NCBI GenBank assembly: GCA_034189065.1 | Contig: JAXHVQ010000005.1 | Coordinates: 41,470-105,469, forward strand | DNA from: FACHB-1406 sp034189065 | GTDB taxonomy: Bacteria; Cyanobacteriota; Cyanobacteriia; Cyanobacteriales; Spirulinaceae | Reading direction: 5' to 3' | DNA: 64,000 nucleotides | Shown: positions 17,603-26,921 of the stretch, in pieces | How positions within the stretch are numbered: position 1 is the first letter of the stretch | How the letters are laid out: the number at the start of each line of letters is the position of its first letter | The notes under the pieces: generated by a model | Database searches by the model: none | The model's input: the letters and a program-made list of their open reading frames with translations, nothing else | What the model was told of the DNA's origin: nothing | Program-made: the position numbers and the translations under genes

Positions 17603-20368
17603 TTATTTCTGCTCTCCTGGGGGATGGGCAGGCAGCCATATACCAAACGTGGTTCGTCCGGGTTCGCTTTTTAGGTGGATGTCGCCCTGATGTTTGTCCA
17701 CGATTTTGCGAACGATATCTAAACCGAGTCCGCTTCCTTCTCCTGCGGGTTTGGTGGTGAAGAAGGGTTCAAAGATTCTATCCTGGATTTCGGGTGGAAT
17801 GCCAGGGCCGGAGTCGGTGAATTCGACGAGGAGTCCGTCGCCTTGGGGGGAAATGTCGATGTCTAGGCGACCGACGGCGTTCATGGCTTGAATGGCGTTG
17901 TGGATGAGGTTAGTCCACACTTGATTGAGTTCTTCGGGGTAGCAGAGAATGGGGACAACGTTTTGATAAGTTTTGTTGACTTCGATGCCTCGCTTAAGGA
18001 GGTTGTGGTAAATGGTGAGGACGACATCAATGCCTTGAGTTACGTCTGCCCTGGTCATTTGGCCGGAGTCGTCTTGGCGGGCATAACTTTTGAGGGCAAA
18101 AACGATTTTGGCAGCGCGTTCGACGGCGAGTTTAATATTTTCGCTATTGTTGTGTTGAATGACAAGGTTGGAGGCGGTTTCGAGGATGAGTTGGCGATCG
18201 CGCGATTGCAATAGGGACCAGAAGCGCTCGATTCCGCCGTCTGCACCGAGTTGAACCCATTGACTGGCCAAATCTGCTGCCTCTTCAACTCCCCTGCCTT
18301 CCAGTTCTTTCGTCAGGGCGCGTTTGCGCTTGCGTTCTTCGCGGAAGGAAATGGGTTCGCTGGTTTGACAACTGGCTTCGATTAGCGTGAAAAAGTCAGC
18401 CCTCTCATGGGGTTCGAGGCGCTGCAAGAGTTGGGGCAGCAGGCGCAGGGAGTTATCGAGGGAGGTGGAAATGTTGCCGACTGAGGCACGAATTGCGCCC
18501 ATTGGGGTGTTGATTTCGTGGGCAACTCCGGCGATCAGTTGACCGAGAGAGGCCATTTTTTCGGCTTGAATGAGTTCGTTTTGGGCGGCTTTAAGCTGTT
18601 GCAGCGCGCGGGCCAAATCTTCGTTTTTCTGCTGCAAGGCTTGTTCGGCTTGTTTCTGAGCGGTGATGTCAACAATGACTCCCGTCAGCCACAACAGTTG
18701 TCCGTCTGGGGCGAATACGCCTTGGCCGCGTTCGGAAACCCAGCGGGGTTCGCCGCAGGCGTGGAGGAGGCGGTATTCGAGGACGAAGGGCCGTCGGTTG
18801 GCAACGGCGACTTCGAGGGCGTTGAGGGCGGCGGTTTTGTCTTCGGGGTGGATGAGGCTGGCCCAACTGCGGACTTGGTTGTTGAGAAAGTCGTCGCTGG
18901 GGTAGCCGGTGATGTGTCGGGCGATGTCGCTCATAAAAACAATAGTGCGATCGCGATCGCATAAGCAGCGATAGACGAGGCCGGGAATATTGGCAACGAG
19001 GGTTCTAATTTCCCGTTCGCTGGCGCGCAGGGCTTCTTCCACTTGTTTGCGTTCGCTGATGTCGCTGGAAATGGAGAGGAGATATTTTTGTCCGTTGAGT
19101 TCGATGATTTCGGCTGACAGGAGGGCGGTTCTGGTGGTTCCGGCGCGGGTACGGAAGTCGAATTCGTAGTTGCGTACGGCTTTGCCTTGTTGGAGTTGTT
19201 CAAAGAAGCGATCGCGATCGTTGGCATCGATCCATAGGTTAAGTTCGACGGCAGACCGACCCAAAATTTCCTCGGGCCGGTAACCGGTTAACTGGCAAAA
19301 GGTTTCGTTGACTTCGAGGTGTTTGCCGTCGCTGAGGTTGACGAGGGTAATAGCGTTGGGACTGGAGCGAAAGGCTTTAGCAAATTTCTCTTCCGACAGG
19401 CGCGAGGCTTCTTCGGCGCGCTGGCGTTCGACGACTTCTTGTTGGAGGGCGAGGGTGCGCTCTTGCACTTCTCGCTCGAGGGTATGATTGTAGTCGGCGA
19501 GGACGCTTTCGGCTCGTTTGCGTTCGCTAATGTCTTGAAAGGCGGCGATGGCGTAGATGGCTTGGCCGTCGCGATCGTAGATTGGTTTGCCCCACACTTC
19601 TAAGGGGATGGTTTCGGTTTCTTTGCGAATTTCCATGTCGTCGGCTGTCGCGCTTTCCCCTTGCAGGGCCAGGAGGAGGGGATCTCGCTCTTTGGGGTAG
19701 ACGCGATCGCTTGCTGCTAAATAGAGACGATATCTTTCTCTCAGCTCGCTCGCTGCCGATATTTCAATTTGGGATTGTCCTAAGAGTTGTTCGGCGCGAG
19801 AATTGATGTATTGAACGTCTCCTCGCACATCGACGATAAACACGCCCACGGGCATTGCGTTGAGGAACTGTTGCAAGCGACTTTCATTTTCTTGCAGTTG
19901 ACTGATTAATTCGGCTTGTTCGCGGTTGGCTTGTTCTAATTCTCGAGTTTTCTGAGTTAGTTTTTTATCTTGTAAATAACTGTGAATGGCTTCGGTTACT
20001 GTTAATTTTAAATCTTCGCCTGCCCACGGTTTTGCCATGTAACGATATAACTTGGCGTGTTTGATTGTATTTTCAATTGCTTTGAGATCGGCTTGGCCGG
20101 TGAGCATGATTTTTAGGGTTTTCGGAGAGAGTTCGTGGATGCGTTTTAAGACTTCATCTCCTTTAAGGTCGGGCATAATATAATCGGAAACAACCACAGC
20201 GATTTCATGTTCTTCTTCTAATATTTCTTCAACTAACTCTAAGGCTTCCGAGCCACTGGCAGCCGTTTCGATATAATAGTTTTTTCCTAAAGCTTCTCTC
20301 AGTTGTATTTTTAAGCTTTCGAGAATTAAAGGTTCGTCGTCAATGCAAATAATGAAAAGTTTATTCAT
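17603..20368 (-). CDS. REC-PAS histidine kinase
   Basis: The 921-residue protein starts with a receiver (IICIDDEPLI, VVSDYIMPDLKGDEVL, RYMAKPW). A coiled coil and three PAS/PAC units follow (about 165-285, 320-440 and 450-570). The phosphoacceptor region is ASLGQLIAGVAHEINTPMGA, and an ATPase domain closes the protein with DSGPGIPPE and GEGSGLGLDIVRKI. A helical insert of about 100 residues with many charged residues lies between the phosphoacceptor and ATPase parts. It is the first gene of the four-gene signalling run. Its start codon lies in an ATTGGT-type heptamer repeat, so the 5' end borders repeat DNA. Confidence 0.95.
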   Translation of the reverse strand: MNKLFIICIDDEPLILESLKIQLREALGKNYYIETAASGSEALELVEEILEEEHEIAVVVSDYIMPDLKGDEVLKRIHELSPKTLKIMLTGQADLKAIENTIKHAKLYRYMAKPWAGEDLKLTVTEAIHSYLQDKKLTQKTRELEQANREQAELISQLQENESRLQQFLNAMPVGVFIVDVRGDVQYINSRAEQLLGQSQIEISAASELRERYRLYLAASDRVYPKERDPLLLALQGESATADDMEIRKETETIPLEVWGKPIYDRDGQAIYAIAAFQDISERKRAESVLADYNHTLEREVQERTLALQQEVVERQRAEEASRLSEEKFAKAFRSSPNAITLVNLSDGKHLEVNETFCQLTGYRPEEILGRSAVELNLWIDANDRDRFFEQLQQGKAVRNYEFDFRTRAGTTRTALLSAEIIELNGQKYLLSISSDISERKQVEEALRASEREIRTLVANIPGLVYRCLCDRDRTIVFMSDIARHITGYPSDDFLNNQVRSWASLIHPEDKTAALNALEVAVANRRPFVLEYRLLHACGEPRWVSERGQGVFAPDGQLLWLTGVIVDITAQKQAEQALQQKNEDLARALQQLKAAQNELIQAEKMASLGQLIAGVAHEINTPMGAIRASVGNISTSLDNSLRLLPQLLQRLEPHERADFFTLIEASCQTSEPISFREERKRKRALTKELEGRGVEEAADLASQWVQLGADGGIERFWSLLQSRDRQLILETASNLVIQHNNSENIKLAVERAAKIVFALKSYARQDDSGQMTRADVTQGIDVVLTIYHNLLKRGIEVNKTYQNVVPILCYPEELNQVWTNLIHNAIQAMNAVGRLDIDISPQGDGLLVEFTDSGPGIPPEIQDRIFEPFFTTKPAGEGSGLGLDIVRKIVDKHQGDIHLKSEPGRTTFGIWLPAHPPGEQK

Positions 20369-20766
20369 TGGTTATTCGTCATTGGTTATTCGTCATTGGT
20401 CTTTTGCCTATTGCCTGTTGTCCTCCATTTTCAGTGCCTTCAAACACAACGAATGCCTCATGTCTCAACTCAATCCGGCATTCCCCGGCCCGTCACTTCA
20501 TCCCTCTATCTCCTGCCTCTTGCAAGAGGGGCTTCTTCACACTCTGTCTTCTGTAGCTTTCGATACTCCCCCTTTCCTGGTTTTTACAAAAATTTCAGGA
20601 TAAATTTAGAAAATAGTCTTCAAATATTGACACGATTAGTTTCTTTTTGAGTGTTCTCTCTAGCATATCTACGCAAAAACACCAGAAAGTTAAATTCCAA
20701 AAGGTCAAAACACTTATATCCTACCAAATCGCTCGACCAAGCTGCTGTCGGAGAGGCAGCGTACGG
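20369..20766. other. Intergenic stretch beginning with heptamer repeats
   Basis: The first 40 bases repeat ATTGGTTATTCGTC-type units of the STRR class. The rest is T-rich and shows no gene or RNA that I recognise; short overlapping plus-strand frames look spurious. It separates the signalling operon from the minus-strand gene ending at 20767. Confidence 0.5.
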
Positions 20767-21162
20767 TTAGCGTATCGATTGACGATCGCTGCTGGCCAAT
20801 TTCCCTGCTTGCCACACCTGCTGTAAGAAAGAACGAAGTTGCTGGCGCGCCGTCTGAAGGTCTTCGGTATTAACACCCAAAGTAGGGAGTTGTTCGAGTA
20901 GGAAGATCGCTTCGGTATCCAAGGCGGGACGGAATAAGGCGATGGGCCAAACCAGATCGGCGCTCTGGCGCAGGTCATAAATTTCCCGGGTCGCGGTCGT
21001 TGGGACACTTTTAGCGAGAAGCAGGGGACGAACCCAACACATTTGACGTTCGTAAACGATTTGAATAGTTTCGGCATAAAGACAAGTTTCGCCATGTTCT
21101 AAGCAGATAATCTGACAAGGCTTAAAGTCGGGAATAGAAGACGTTAAATTGTTTTCAACCAC
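20767..21162 (-). CDS. Conserved cyanobacterial hypothetical protein
   Basis: The 131-residue protein has no signal peptide or membrane segment. It includes LEHGETCLYAETIQIVYERQ, then MCWVRPLLL, ADLVWPIALFRPALDTE and a C-terminal helical pair. The pattern looks like a small cyanobacterial family of unknown function. It lies 138 bases downstream of the RNase II gene on the same strand, so co-transcription is possible. A longer overlapping frame in another register is a shadow. I cannot assign a role. Confidence 0.7.
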   Translation of the reverse strand: MVENNLTSSIPDFKPCQIICLEHGETCLYAETIQIVYERQMCWVRPLLLAKSVPTTATREIYDLRQSADLVWPIALFRPALDTEAIFLLEQLPTLGVNTEDLQTARQQLRSFLQQVWQAGKLASSDRQSIR

Positions 21163-21300
21163 TAATTTTGCTTCTGCGCAGAAATAAAAATTATGACTAT
21201 TTACGATTGATTTGACTTGAGGCGAACAACTCGCTCAGCGAACTGCACTCATTCATCTGAGGAGACAGGAACATTTTGAAACGCCGCTGTCGATCCCGAT

Positions 21301-23316
21301 TTAGTTCGTTACCGTTGCTGCTTCCTGGGACAAAAACTCCCGGAAGCGAATGAGATCCTGACGGGGATCGGCGCTGGTAACTTGGACGTTCAGGCGATCG
21401 CCTAACGCGATCGGACGGTTGAGTCGATGGGGGAGTTCGAGACCCAATTCTTCGAGCAAAATTAAGGCGAGATTGTCATCCTCTCTCAACCAACGTAACA
21501 CGATCGCGCCCCAGACGCGATCGCCGTGGCGACGGAGATACTCTAACCCCCAATAGCGGTTGGTCTGACGTTCGACGAGGGAGGCTTCTTGGGCTGAGGA
21601 GATGACGCTGTAAAGGATGTCTTGTAGTTGAAAGGCTTCAAAGGGCAAGGGATCGCCTCGCAGGTGGGCTTTGAGTTGAAAATGAGCCAAAAGGTCGGTG
21701 TAGCGGCGAATGGGAGAGGTAACTTGGGTATAAGTTTCCAGGCCCAGTCCGGCGTGACGGTTGGGGACGGTTCCCATTTCGCTGCGGGGCATACAGCGGC
21801 GCAAGGCACAGAAGCGCACCGGTCCGGCGGGGAGTTGGAGGAGTTCTTCGTCGCTGGGTAGTTCGGGCTGGGGTTGGCCGCGAAAGGGAAGGGGTATATT
21901 GCGATCGCGGGCGTAGCGTCCGGCAATTTCCCCGGCCAAGATCATCATCTCTGCTACCAGTTGGCGCGATCGCGAGTCGTCTAGGATTTCAATGGAAATC
22001 TCGTCGTCGTTTTTAACTTTAATAGAAGCTTCGGGCATCCGAATGTCAATAGAACCCTGGGAACTTCGCCAGGATCGTCGCAATTTGGCGGCTGCGGCTA
22101 GGGTTTCGATCTCCGGTTCGGCGGTGATGCCCAACTCGATCATTTCGTCTGCGTCGTCGTAGGTGAGGCGGTAGGTGGGTTGGATTAGGCTGGAGTGGAT
22201 GCTGTAATCCCTTACCCCCCCAGTTTCGTCGAGAACCGCGGCAAAACTGAGGGCGGGACAGACTCGCCCTTGGACTAAACTCATCGGTCCGGTGGCCAGT
22301 TCTTGGGGGAACATGGAGATGGTACCGGTGGGGAGGTAGAGGCTGGTGCTGCGACGGCGCGCTTCTAAGTCCAGTTCGTCGCCCAAGGACACGAGGCGGG
22401 TGGGATCGGCGATGTGAATCCACAGTTTGGCGGTGCCTTCTCCCTCAAATTCGACGCTTAAGCCATCGTCGATTTCGCGGGTGCTTTCGTCGTCGATGGT
22501 GTAAACTTTCAGATGCGTTAAGTCCAGGCGCTCGCGATCGCGATCGGGGGGAGGAGACTGCAAGATTTGCTGTGCCACGTCAAGGACCTTCTGCGGAAAG
22601 TGGATGGGATACGAACTGCGACGCAAGAATAGGTTTTCGTGGGAACTCCACCAGCCGAGTTCCACTAAGAGGTCGAAGGCTTGGTCGGCGGTGGGCGAGC
22701 GCTCGACGGCAACGAGGGTATCTTGGGCGAGGCGGTGGGTTTGTTCGGGGTTGAGGGCGAGTTTTTCGAGGGCTTCTAGGCGCGTGCGATCGCTCGGCTG
22801 CCACTCTATTTCTTCTCCCGCTAGGGCTTGTCGAAGGTGGTGGAAAAATTCTTCTTTTTCGCGGTTGCGCTCTTCTTCGACTTCGAGTTGATGCTTAATT
22901 TCGGCGACTTGGGCGGCGGAACGAGGTTCGTAGGTTTCGCCTTTTTTCTTGAAGTAAATTTTGTCTTCCGACAGCAGCAGGTGGGCGGCGTAACAGGGGG
23001 AAGGACTGGTGTCGGAAAAGAGCAGTTGGGCCAGTTCGACTGGCGTTGCGCCGACTCCTTCTTCGCTTAATAATTCCCAAGCGACTTCTAGGGAGGAGGG
23101 GTCGAGATAATCTTGGATGTCTGCGAGAAATTGGGATATATCCGAGGGTTTGTAGGTCTCGCCTGTGACGGCGTATTCGATGCGCTGGGGACGAAGGGAA
23201 TGGGACTGACCTCTTTCGTCGATAACGATCCAATTTTTTTTGCCTTCTGGGCGATCGGCTACGGCGAGACGACGATCGCCTTGGACTCTAAATTCGATCA
23301 GCGTTCCCTTCTCCAC
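21301..23316 (-). CDS. RNase II/R family exoribonuclease
   Basis: The 671-residue protein has an N-terminal small barrel region (GTLIEFRVQGDRRLAVADRP) and a central RNB catalytic domain with the diagnostic acidic cluster TIDDESTREIDDGLSVEF, WIHIADPTR, TGTISMFP, and TQVTSPIRRYTDL. A C-terminal S1-like segment (LGDRLNVQVTSADPRQDLIR) follows. It should degrade RNA from the 3' end. In cyanobacteria and plastids this RNB family is often next to rpmG and rpsR, as it is here (117 bases downstream of rpsR, same strand). Confidence 0.93.
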   Translation of the reverse strand: MEKGTLIEFRVQGDRRLAVADRPEGKKNWIVIDERGQSHSLRPQRIEYAVTGETYKPSDISQFLADIQDYLDPSSLEVAWELLSEEGVGATPVELAQLLFSDTSPSPCYAAHLLLSEDKIYFKKKGETYEPRSAAQVAEIKHQLEVEEERNREKEEFFHHLRQALAGEEIEWQPSDRTRLEALEKLALNPEQTHRLAQDTLVAVERSPTADQAFDLLVELGWWSSHENLFLRRSSYPIHFPQKVLDVAQQILQSPPPDRDRERLDLTHLKVYTIDDESTREIDDGLSVEFEGEGTAKLWIHIADPTRLVSLGDELDLEARRRSTSLYLPTGTISMFPQELATGPMSLVQGRVCPALSFAAVLDETGGVRDYSIHSSLIQPTYRLTYDDADEMIELGITAEPEIETLAAAAKLRRSWRSSQGSIDIRMPEASIKVKNDDEISIEILDDSRSRQLVAEMMILAGEIAGRYARDRNIPLPFRGQPQPELPSDEELLQLPAGPVRFCALRRCMPRSEMGTVPNRHAGLGLETYTQVTSPIRRYTDLLAHFQLKAHLRGDPLPFEAFQLQDILYSVISSAQEASLVERQTNRYWGLEYLRRHGDRVWGAIVLRWLREDDNLALILLEELGLELPHRLNRPIALGDRLNVQVTSADPRQDLIRFREFLSQEAATVTN

Positions 23317-23432
23317 CTGTTTTTTTCTTCCCTAGTCAATTGTCAATTTTGTTTAGTTTAACTATATTACGCGCTCTGCGATCCAAGTGCATTGGGATTT
23401 GACTCGATTAACCGCAGAAGTGTTTGAGTGTT

Positions 23433-23648
23433 CTATCCTTCTGCATTGACATAGGGCAATAGGGCGAGATAGCGCGCTCGTTTGATGGCTTCGGTCAGAT
23501 CTTTTTGCTGCTGGGTGGTGAGGTTGGTGATTCGACGCGGCAGGATTTTGCCTCGTTCGGTGATGAATTTGCGCAGCAGTTCGACATCTTTGTAGTCGAT
23601 GGGATCGCCGGGTTTGATGGGGGAGAGTCTTTTGCGAAAGTAGGGCAT
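23433..23648 (-). CDS. rpsR: 30S ribosomal protein S18
   Basis: The 71-residue protein MPYFRKRLSPIKPGDPIDYK contains the S18 core KDVELLRKFITERGKILPRR and ITNLTTQQQKDLTEAIKRAR ending in LALLPY. Length and motifs are standard. It follows rpmG by 16 bases on the same strand, the usual cyanobacterial rpmG-rpsR pair. Confidence 0.98.
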   Translation of the reverse strand: MPYFRKRLSPIKPGDPIDYKDVELLRKFITERGKILPRRITNLTTQQQKDLTEAIKRARYLALLPYVNAEG

Positions 23649-23664
23649 GGTTCTTGGAGGTGAA

Positions 23665-23859
23665 TTATTTGATTTCTTTGTGGACGGTATGTGTGTTGCA
23701 GTGGGTGCAGAATTTTTTCAGCTCGAGCCGGGAGGTGGTGTTGCGGCGGTTTTTGCTGCTGGTATAACGGGAAACGCCGCGCGATCGCTTTTCGGGATTG
23801 GTGCGACATTCGGTGCATTCTAACGTGATGATGAGCCTTACGCCCTTTTTGCTGGCCAT
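23665..23859 (-). CDS. rpmG: 50S ribosomal protein L33
   Basis: The 64-residue protein MASKKGVRLIITLECTECRT has two zinc-ligand pairs, CTEC and CTHC, and the L33 sequence TSRLELKKFCTHCNTHTVHK. It is a zinc-binding (C+) paralogue. It is the first gene of the rpmG-rpsR-RNase group. Confidence 0.98.
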   Translation of the reverse strand: MASKKGVRLIITLECTECRTNPEKRSRGVSRYTSSKNRRNTTSRLELKKFCTHCNTHTVHKEIK

Positions 23860-23937
23860 AGTTATCGGGGTTGCGATTAGCGCTGTTGGATTTTATTTTG
23901 TACGGACAGGGTTACCCCGCCCCTACGACGCGATTTA

Positions 23938-24456
23938 CTATCTTCGCATACGATACTTTATTTCATCAAGCCATTTTTTGAGGCGCAGGTCGAGGGAGAA
24001 GCCTCGCTTGGTTTGGACGAGCAGGGTTCCCGATAGGCGATCGTGAAATGCCTGATTGTATTGTTCGTCGGCAAAGGCTGCCCCACAGTCGGCTAGCAGC
24101 GGTGCGACGAGAAGTAGCGTCGTGAAGGAGTTGGCAAAGAAGAGGTTGAGCCCTGCCATCGCGAGGAGGGCGGCACCGCCCAGGATGCCTTCGCGTTTGG
24201 TGAGGGTAACGAGATCGGGAACGCGCCGAAACCGAAAATCGAGAACTTTGAGATCCATCGCCCACGCCCCTAAGCTTTGTCCTTGGTTGCGCGAGGTCCA
24301 CGCTACTCTCAGTCCGTACCAACTGACGATAAAGGCGATCGCTTGCAACAACCAAGGTCCTGCCATTGCGCTGAGCAGCCACACGGCGATAAAGTCGATG
24401 AGGAAGGCGTAGGTTCGGCGGTCGAAGGGGACTTTGGGAAAGGGTTTATTGGTCAT
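23938..24456 (-). CDS. RDD family membrane protein
   Basis: The 172-residue protein begins PFDRRTYAFLIDFIAVWLLS, the Arg/Asp/Asp signature of RDD proteins within its first membrane helix, and then has further hydrophobic segments around residues 32-50 and 95-130. RDD proteins are small inner-membrane proteins; some relatives move ions or sort lipids and the role here is unknown. The start codon lies at the edge of an STRR heptamer array, so the first few residues (MTNKP) come from repeat DNA. Confidence 0.88.
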   Translation of the reverse strand: MTNKPFPKVPFDRRTYAFLIDFIAVWLLSAMAGPWLLQAIAFIVSWYGLRVAWTSRNQGQSLGAWAMDLKVLDFRFRRVPDLVTLTKREGILGGAALLAMAGLNLFFANSFTTLLLVAPLLADCGAAFADEQYNQAFHDRLSGTLLVQTKRGFSLDLRLKKWLDEIKYRMRR

Positions 24457-24545
24457 TTGTCATTTGTCATTTGTCATTTGTCGTTGGTCATTAGTCATTG
24501 GTTCTTGATTCTAAAACCTAAAACCTTGGTCGTTGGTCGTTCGTT
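24457..24545. repeat. Heptamer short tandem repeats (CATTTGT / CATTGGT type)
   Basis: Four copies of CATTTGT are followed by variants and a TCTAAAACCTAAAACCTT tract. The same kind of sequence recurs at 20369-20410, 29143-29205 and 61740-61800. These are STRR-class repeats known from filamentous cyanobacteria. Confidence 0.75.
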
Positions 24546-24689
24546 TTCTGGGGAGCTAAACTATTAACTTCATCTTTCTCTCCCCTTCTAGTATCTTTTT
24601 ACGCTTCTCACTCTTATGGGATCATTGGCTTGCTAGTCTTGGTTATTGATTATACCGGTTGCAGAAAACTAAGGACGAAGAATAAATAA

Positions 24690-24962
24690 TTAATGTTTTA
24701 GTCTATCTACTTTTCCCGGAAGGAAAGGCTTTTTTGAAATCCGAATAACTTTAAGAGGTAGACTAGCACTTTTGAGCTGTCGAAGAAGCGGTTCTTGGAT
24801 TGGACTTTGACTCGAAAGGTTTAGTTTCAATTCGATCGCAGTGAAGTTTAATGAAAAAGGAATTTTTATTAAAATTTGGCGCTTGCTTTTCGCTCTTACC
24901 GATGATATTATATTTAAATAATGGAAATATTTGCATTTGTTGTCAAAGGTCAATATTCCCAT
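24690..24962 (-). CDS. Possible small protein of unknown function
   Basis: A 90-codon frame from the ATG at 24962 ends with SPIQEPLLRQLKSASLPLKV followed by IRISKKPFLPGKVDRLKH. The tail has a protein-like, non-random look, but the N-terminal half does not, and I recognise no family. It would be divergent from moeA with overlapping 5' regions. It could be a remnant of a longer gene. Confidence 0.35.
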   Translation of the reverse strand: MGILTFDNKCKYFHYLNIISSVRAKSKRQILIKIPFSLNFTAIELKLNLSSQSPIQEPLLRQLKSASLPLKVIRISKKPFLPGKVDRLKH

Positions 24963-25028
24963 TATAAAATAATAGTATCCCGAATCTCGAAAAAAAGCAA
25001 GAAAAAATTGACACAAGATTCCCCTTTC

Positions 25029-26264
25029 ATGCACTCGGTTAAAGAAGCAGAAACAACCATTCTCAACCTCATTTCCCCCCTCGACAAAAGCCAAGATAGC
25101 GAAAGTATTCCCCTCGAAGCAGCGGCAGGAAAAATCCTCGCCCAAACCCTTATCAGTCCCCTCGACTTTCCCCACTGGAACAATTCAGCAATGGACGGCT
25201 ATGCGGTTCGCTATGGCGATGTCCAAGAGTGTCCGACATCCTTAGAAATTATCGAAGAAATTCCCGCCGGATTCAACCCGAAAAAAACAGTACAAACCGG
25301 TCAAGCCGCGCGCATTTTCACCGGTGCAATTTTACCCCAAGGAGCAGACACAATTGTTATCCAAGAAAATACAGAACGACAAGGCGATCGCGTCGTCATT
25401 CTCCAACCGCCCCAACCCCAAGACTTCGTACGCCATCGCGGTTCCTTTCATCAAGCGGGAACCCCCCTCCTCCAAGGCGGAATTCAACTCGGCGCACCCG
25501 AAGTCGCCATATTAGCCGCCGCCCAACAGACGCAACTCCAGGTTTATCGCCGCCCGACGGTTGCCCTCCTCTCCACCGGCGACGAATTAGTCGCGCCCGA
25601 TCGCGCCTTGGAACCCGGACAAATCGTCGATTCCAACCAATATGCCCTCGCCGCCTTCGTCGCCCAAAACGGAGGCATTCCGGTTCCCTTGGGCATTGTC
25701 GAAGACTGTCGCGATCGCCTCAAAGCAGCCATCGAACGCGCCGTTGCCACGTGCGATGTCGTCCTCTCTACGGGGGGCGTATCCGTCGGCGATCGCGATT
25801 ACATCCAAACCTTGTTAGACGAACTGGGCGCAGAGATGCACATTCGTTCGGTTGCCGTCAAACCGGGAAAGCCCCTCACCGTCGCCACCTTCAACCGCAA
25901 CGAGAGAATTTGTCCCTACTTCGGACTTCCGGGTAACCCCGTTTCCGCCCTTGTGAGTTGCTGGCGCTTCGTGCAACCGGCACTACAAAAACTATCGGGT
26001 TTAGCCCCTCCGTGGGGGTGCGAATTTGTCAAGGCGCGATCGCGATCGCGACTCAAAGGCACAAAAACCCGAGAAACTTATCTGTGGGGCCAACTCCACA
26101 ATATTGAAGGAACATACGAATTCTCCCTAGCAGGGGGCAGTCACAGTTCCGGCAACCTCATCAATCTCGCCCAAACCAACGGACTCGCCGTCGTGCCGCC
26201 AGGAGAAACTCACCTTGACGCGGGAAGCGATCTTCGCGTCCTTTTCGTGAATCGTAAATTGTAA
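25029..26264 (+). CDS. moeA: Molybdopterin molybdenumtransferase MoeA
   Basis: From the ATG at 25029 (MHSVKEAETTILNLISPLDK) the protein has 411 residues, normal for MoeA. Motifs in order: FPHWNNSAMDGYAVR, GQAARIFTGAILPQGAD, the central STGDELV and VDSNQY, the MoCF-fold VVLSTGGVSVGDRDY, SVAVKPGKPLTVA, and YFGLPGNPVSALV. It inserts molybdate into adenylylated molybdopterin. The reading frame is open 36 codons further upstream, but that part has no MoeA character. No other moa/moe gene is adjacent. Confidence 0.96.
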   Translation: MHSVKEAETTILNLISPLDKSQDSESIPLEAAAGKILAQTLISPLDFPHWNNSAMDGYAVRYGDVQECPTSLEIIEEIPAGFNPKKTVQTGQAARIFTGAILPQGADTIVIQENTERQGDRVVILQPPQPQDFVRHRGSFHQAGTPLLQGGIQLGAPEVAILAAAQQTQLQVYRRPTVALLSTGDELVAPDRALEPGQIVDSNQYALAAFVAQNGGIPVPLGIVEDCRDRLKAAIERAVATCDVVLSTGGVSVGDRDYIQTLLDELGAEMHIRSVAVKPGKPLTVATFNRNERICPYFGLPGNPVSALVSCWRFVQPALQKLSGLAPPWGCEFVKARSRSRLKGTKTRETYLWGQLHNIEGTYEFSLAGGSHSSGNLINLAQTNGLAVVPPGETHLDAGSDLRVLFVNRKL

Positions 26265-26355
26265 GGCAGCGAACTTCACATAAAACTTGTTCAATTCTTT
26301 AAAAAAAGGTACGAGAACGCGATTTACAATAAAGCTACCTATTTTTGAACCCGTT

Positions 26356-26688
26356 ATGAGCGATTTGCCTGCTTCACCCGACCCTCAACCCAATTCCGAT
26401 AAACCCAAAGTTACCCTCGGACGCTGTCTCCTGGGCGCGCTGATTTCAGCGGCTTTAGCGATCGCGATGTACTCCCTAACTGCCTCCATTGCCCAAACCT
26501 TTGCCGCCAAACCGCCTACCACTTCCAGCGAATTAGCCCTGAGAATCTCCATAGCCGTGCGGACCCTCGTCGTTGGGGTAACTGCCCTGGGAACGGGAGT
26601 TTTCGGCTTTGTCAGCGTGGGTTTAGTCGCGTTGGGAATTCAAACTGCCTTTTTTCCCTCAAAGGAATCTAAACCCAACGCCAACTAA
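26356..26688 (+). CDS. DUF3082 family membrane protein
   Basis: The 110-residue protein from the ATG at 26356 starts with a Pro-rich soluble stretch and carries two hydrophobic segments: LGALISAALAIAMYSLTASI and about residues 75-100 (VVGVTALGTGVFGFVSVGLV). This matches the small cyanobacterial/plastid DUF3082 family of unknown function. It ends in a 4-base tail-to-tail overlap with the following minus-strand gene. A longer frame from 26287 is open but unlikely. Confidence 0.85.
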   Translation: MSDLPASPDPQPNSDKPKVTLGRCLLGALISAALAIAMYSLTASIAQTFAAKPPTTSSELALRISIAVRTLVVGVTALGTGVFGFVSVGLVALGIQTAFFPSKESKPNAN

Positions 26689-26921
26689 CAAAATTGAGTC
26701 GTCTTGAGAATTGCCTCGCCACAGTCAGGGATCCAAACAACCCATTCCTCCTCGGACTGCTGGCACAGCAACAGCGCCTCATCGTAACTCAACGGATGGG
26801 GCAATTCTAACAGCCTGACCCATTGATTCGCTCTTGGAAACGCTCCCTTGGGGAGCAAACAGGTCGGGTTGGACATCGAGACCGTTGGGGTTTTATGGGG
26901 TGCAACGCGAAGAACGTTCAT
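26685..26921 (-). CDS. Small conserved cyanobacterial hypothetical protein
   Basis: I place the start at the ATG at 26921 because AGGAGA lies 5 bases before it, an unusually good ribosome binding site for this genome; 84 further codons upstream bases look non-coding. The 78-residue protein ends with LPHPLSYDEALLLCQQSEEE, then WVVWIPDCGEAIL, a pattern that looks conserved. No domain is assigned. It overlaps the DUF3082 gene tail to tail by 4 bases. Confidence 0.65.
   Translation of the reverse strand: MNVLRVAPHKTPTVSMSNPTCLLPKGAFPRANQWVRLLELPHPLSYDEALLLCQQSEEEWVVWIPDCGEAILKTTQFC

Noticed and set aside
25229..25936. 235-codon Arg/Ser-rich frame inside moeA
   Set aside because: Wrong register of the clear moeA gene; composition typical of an out-of-frame reading.
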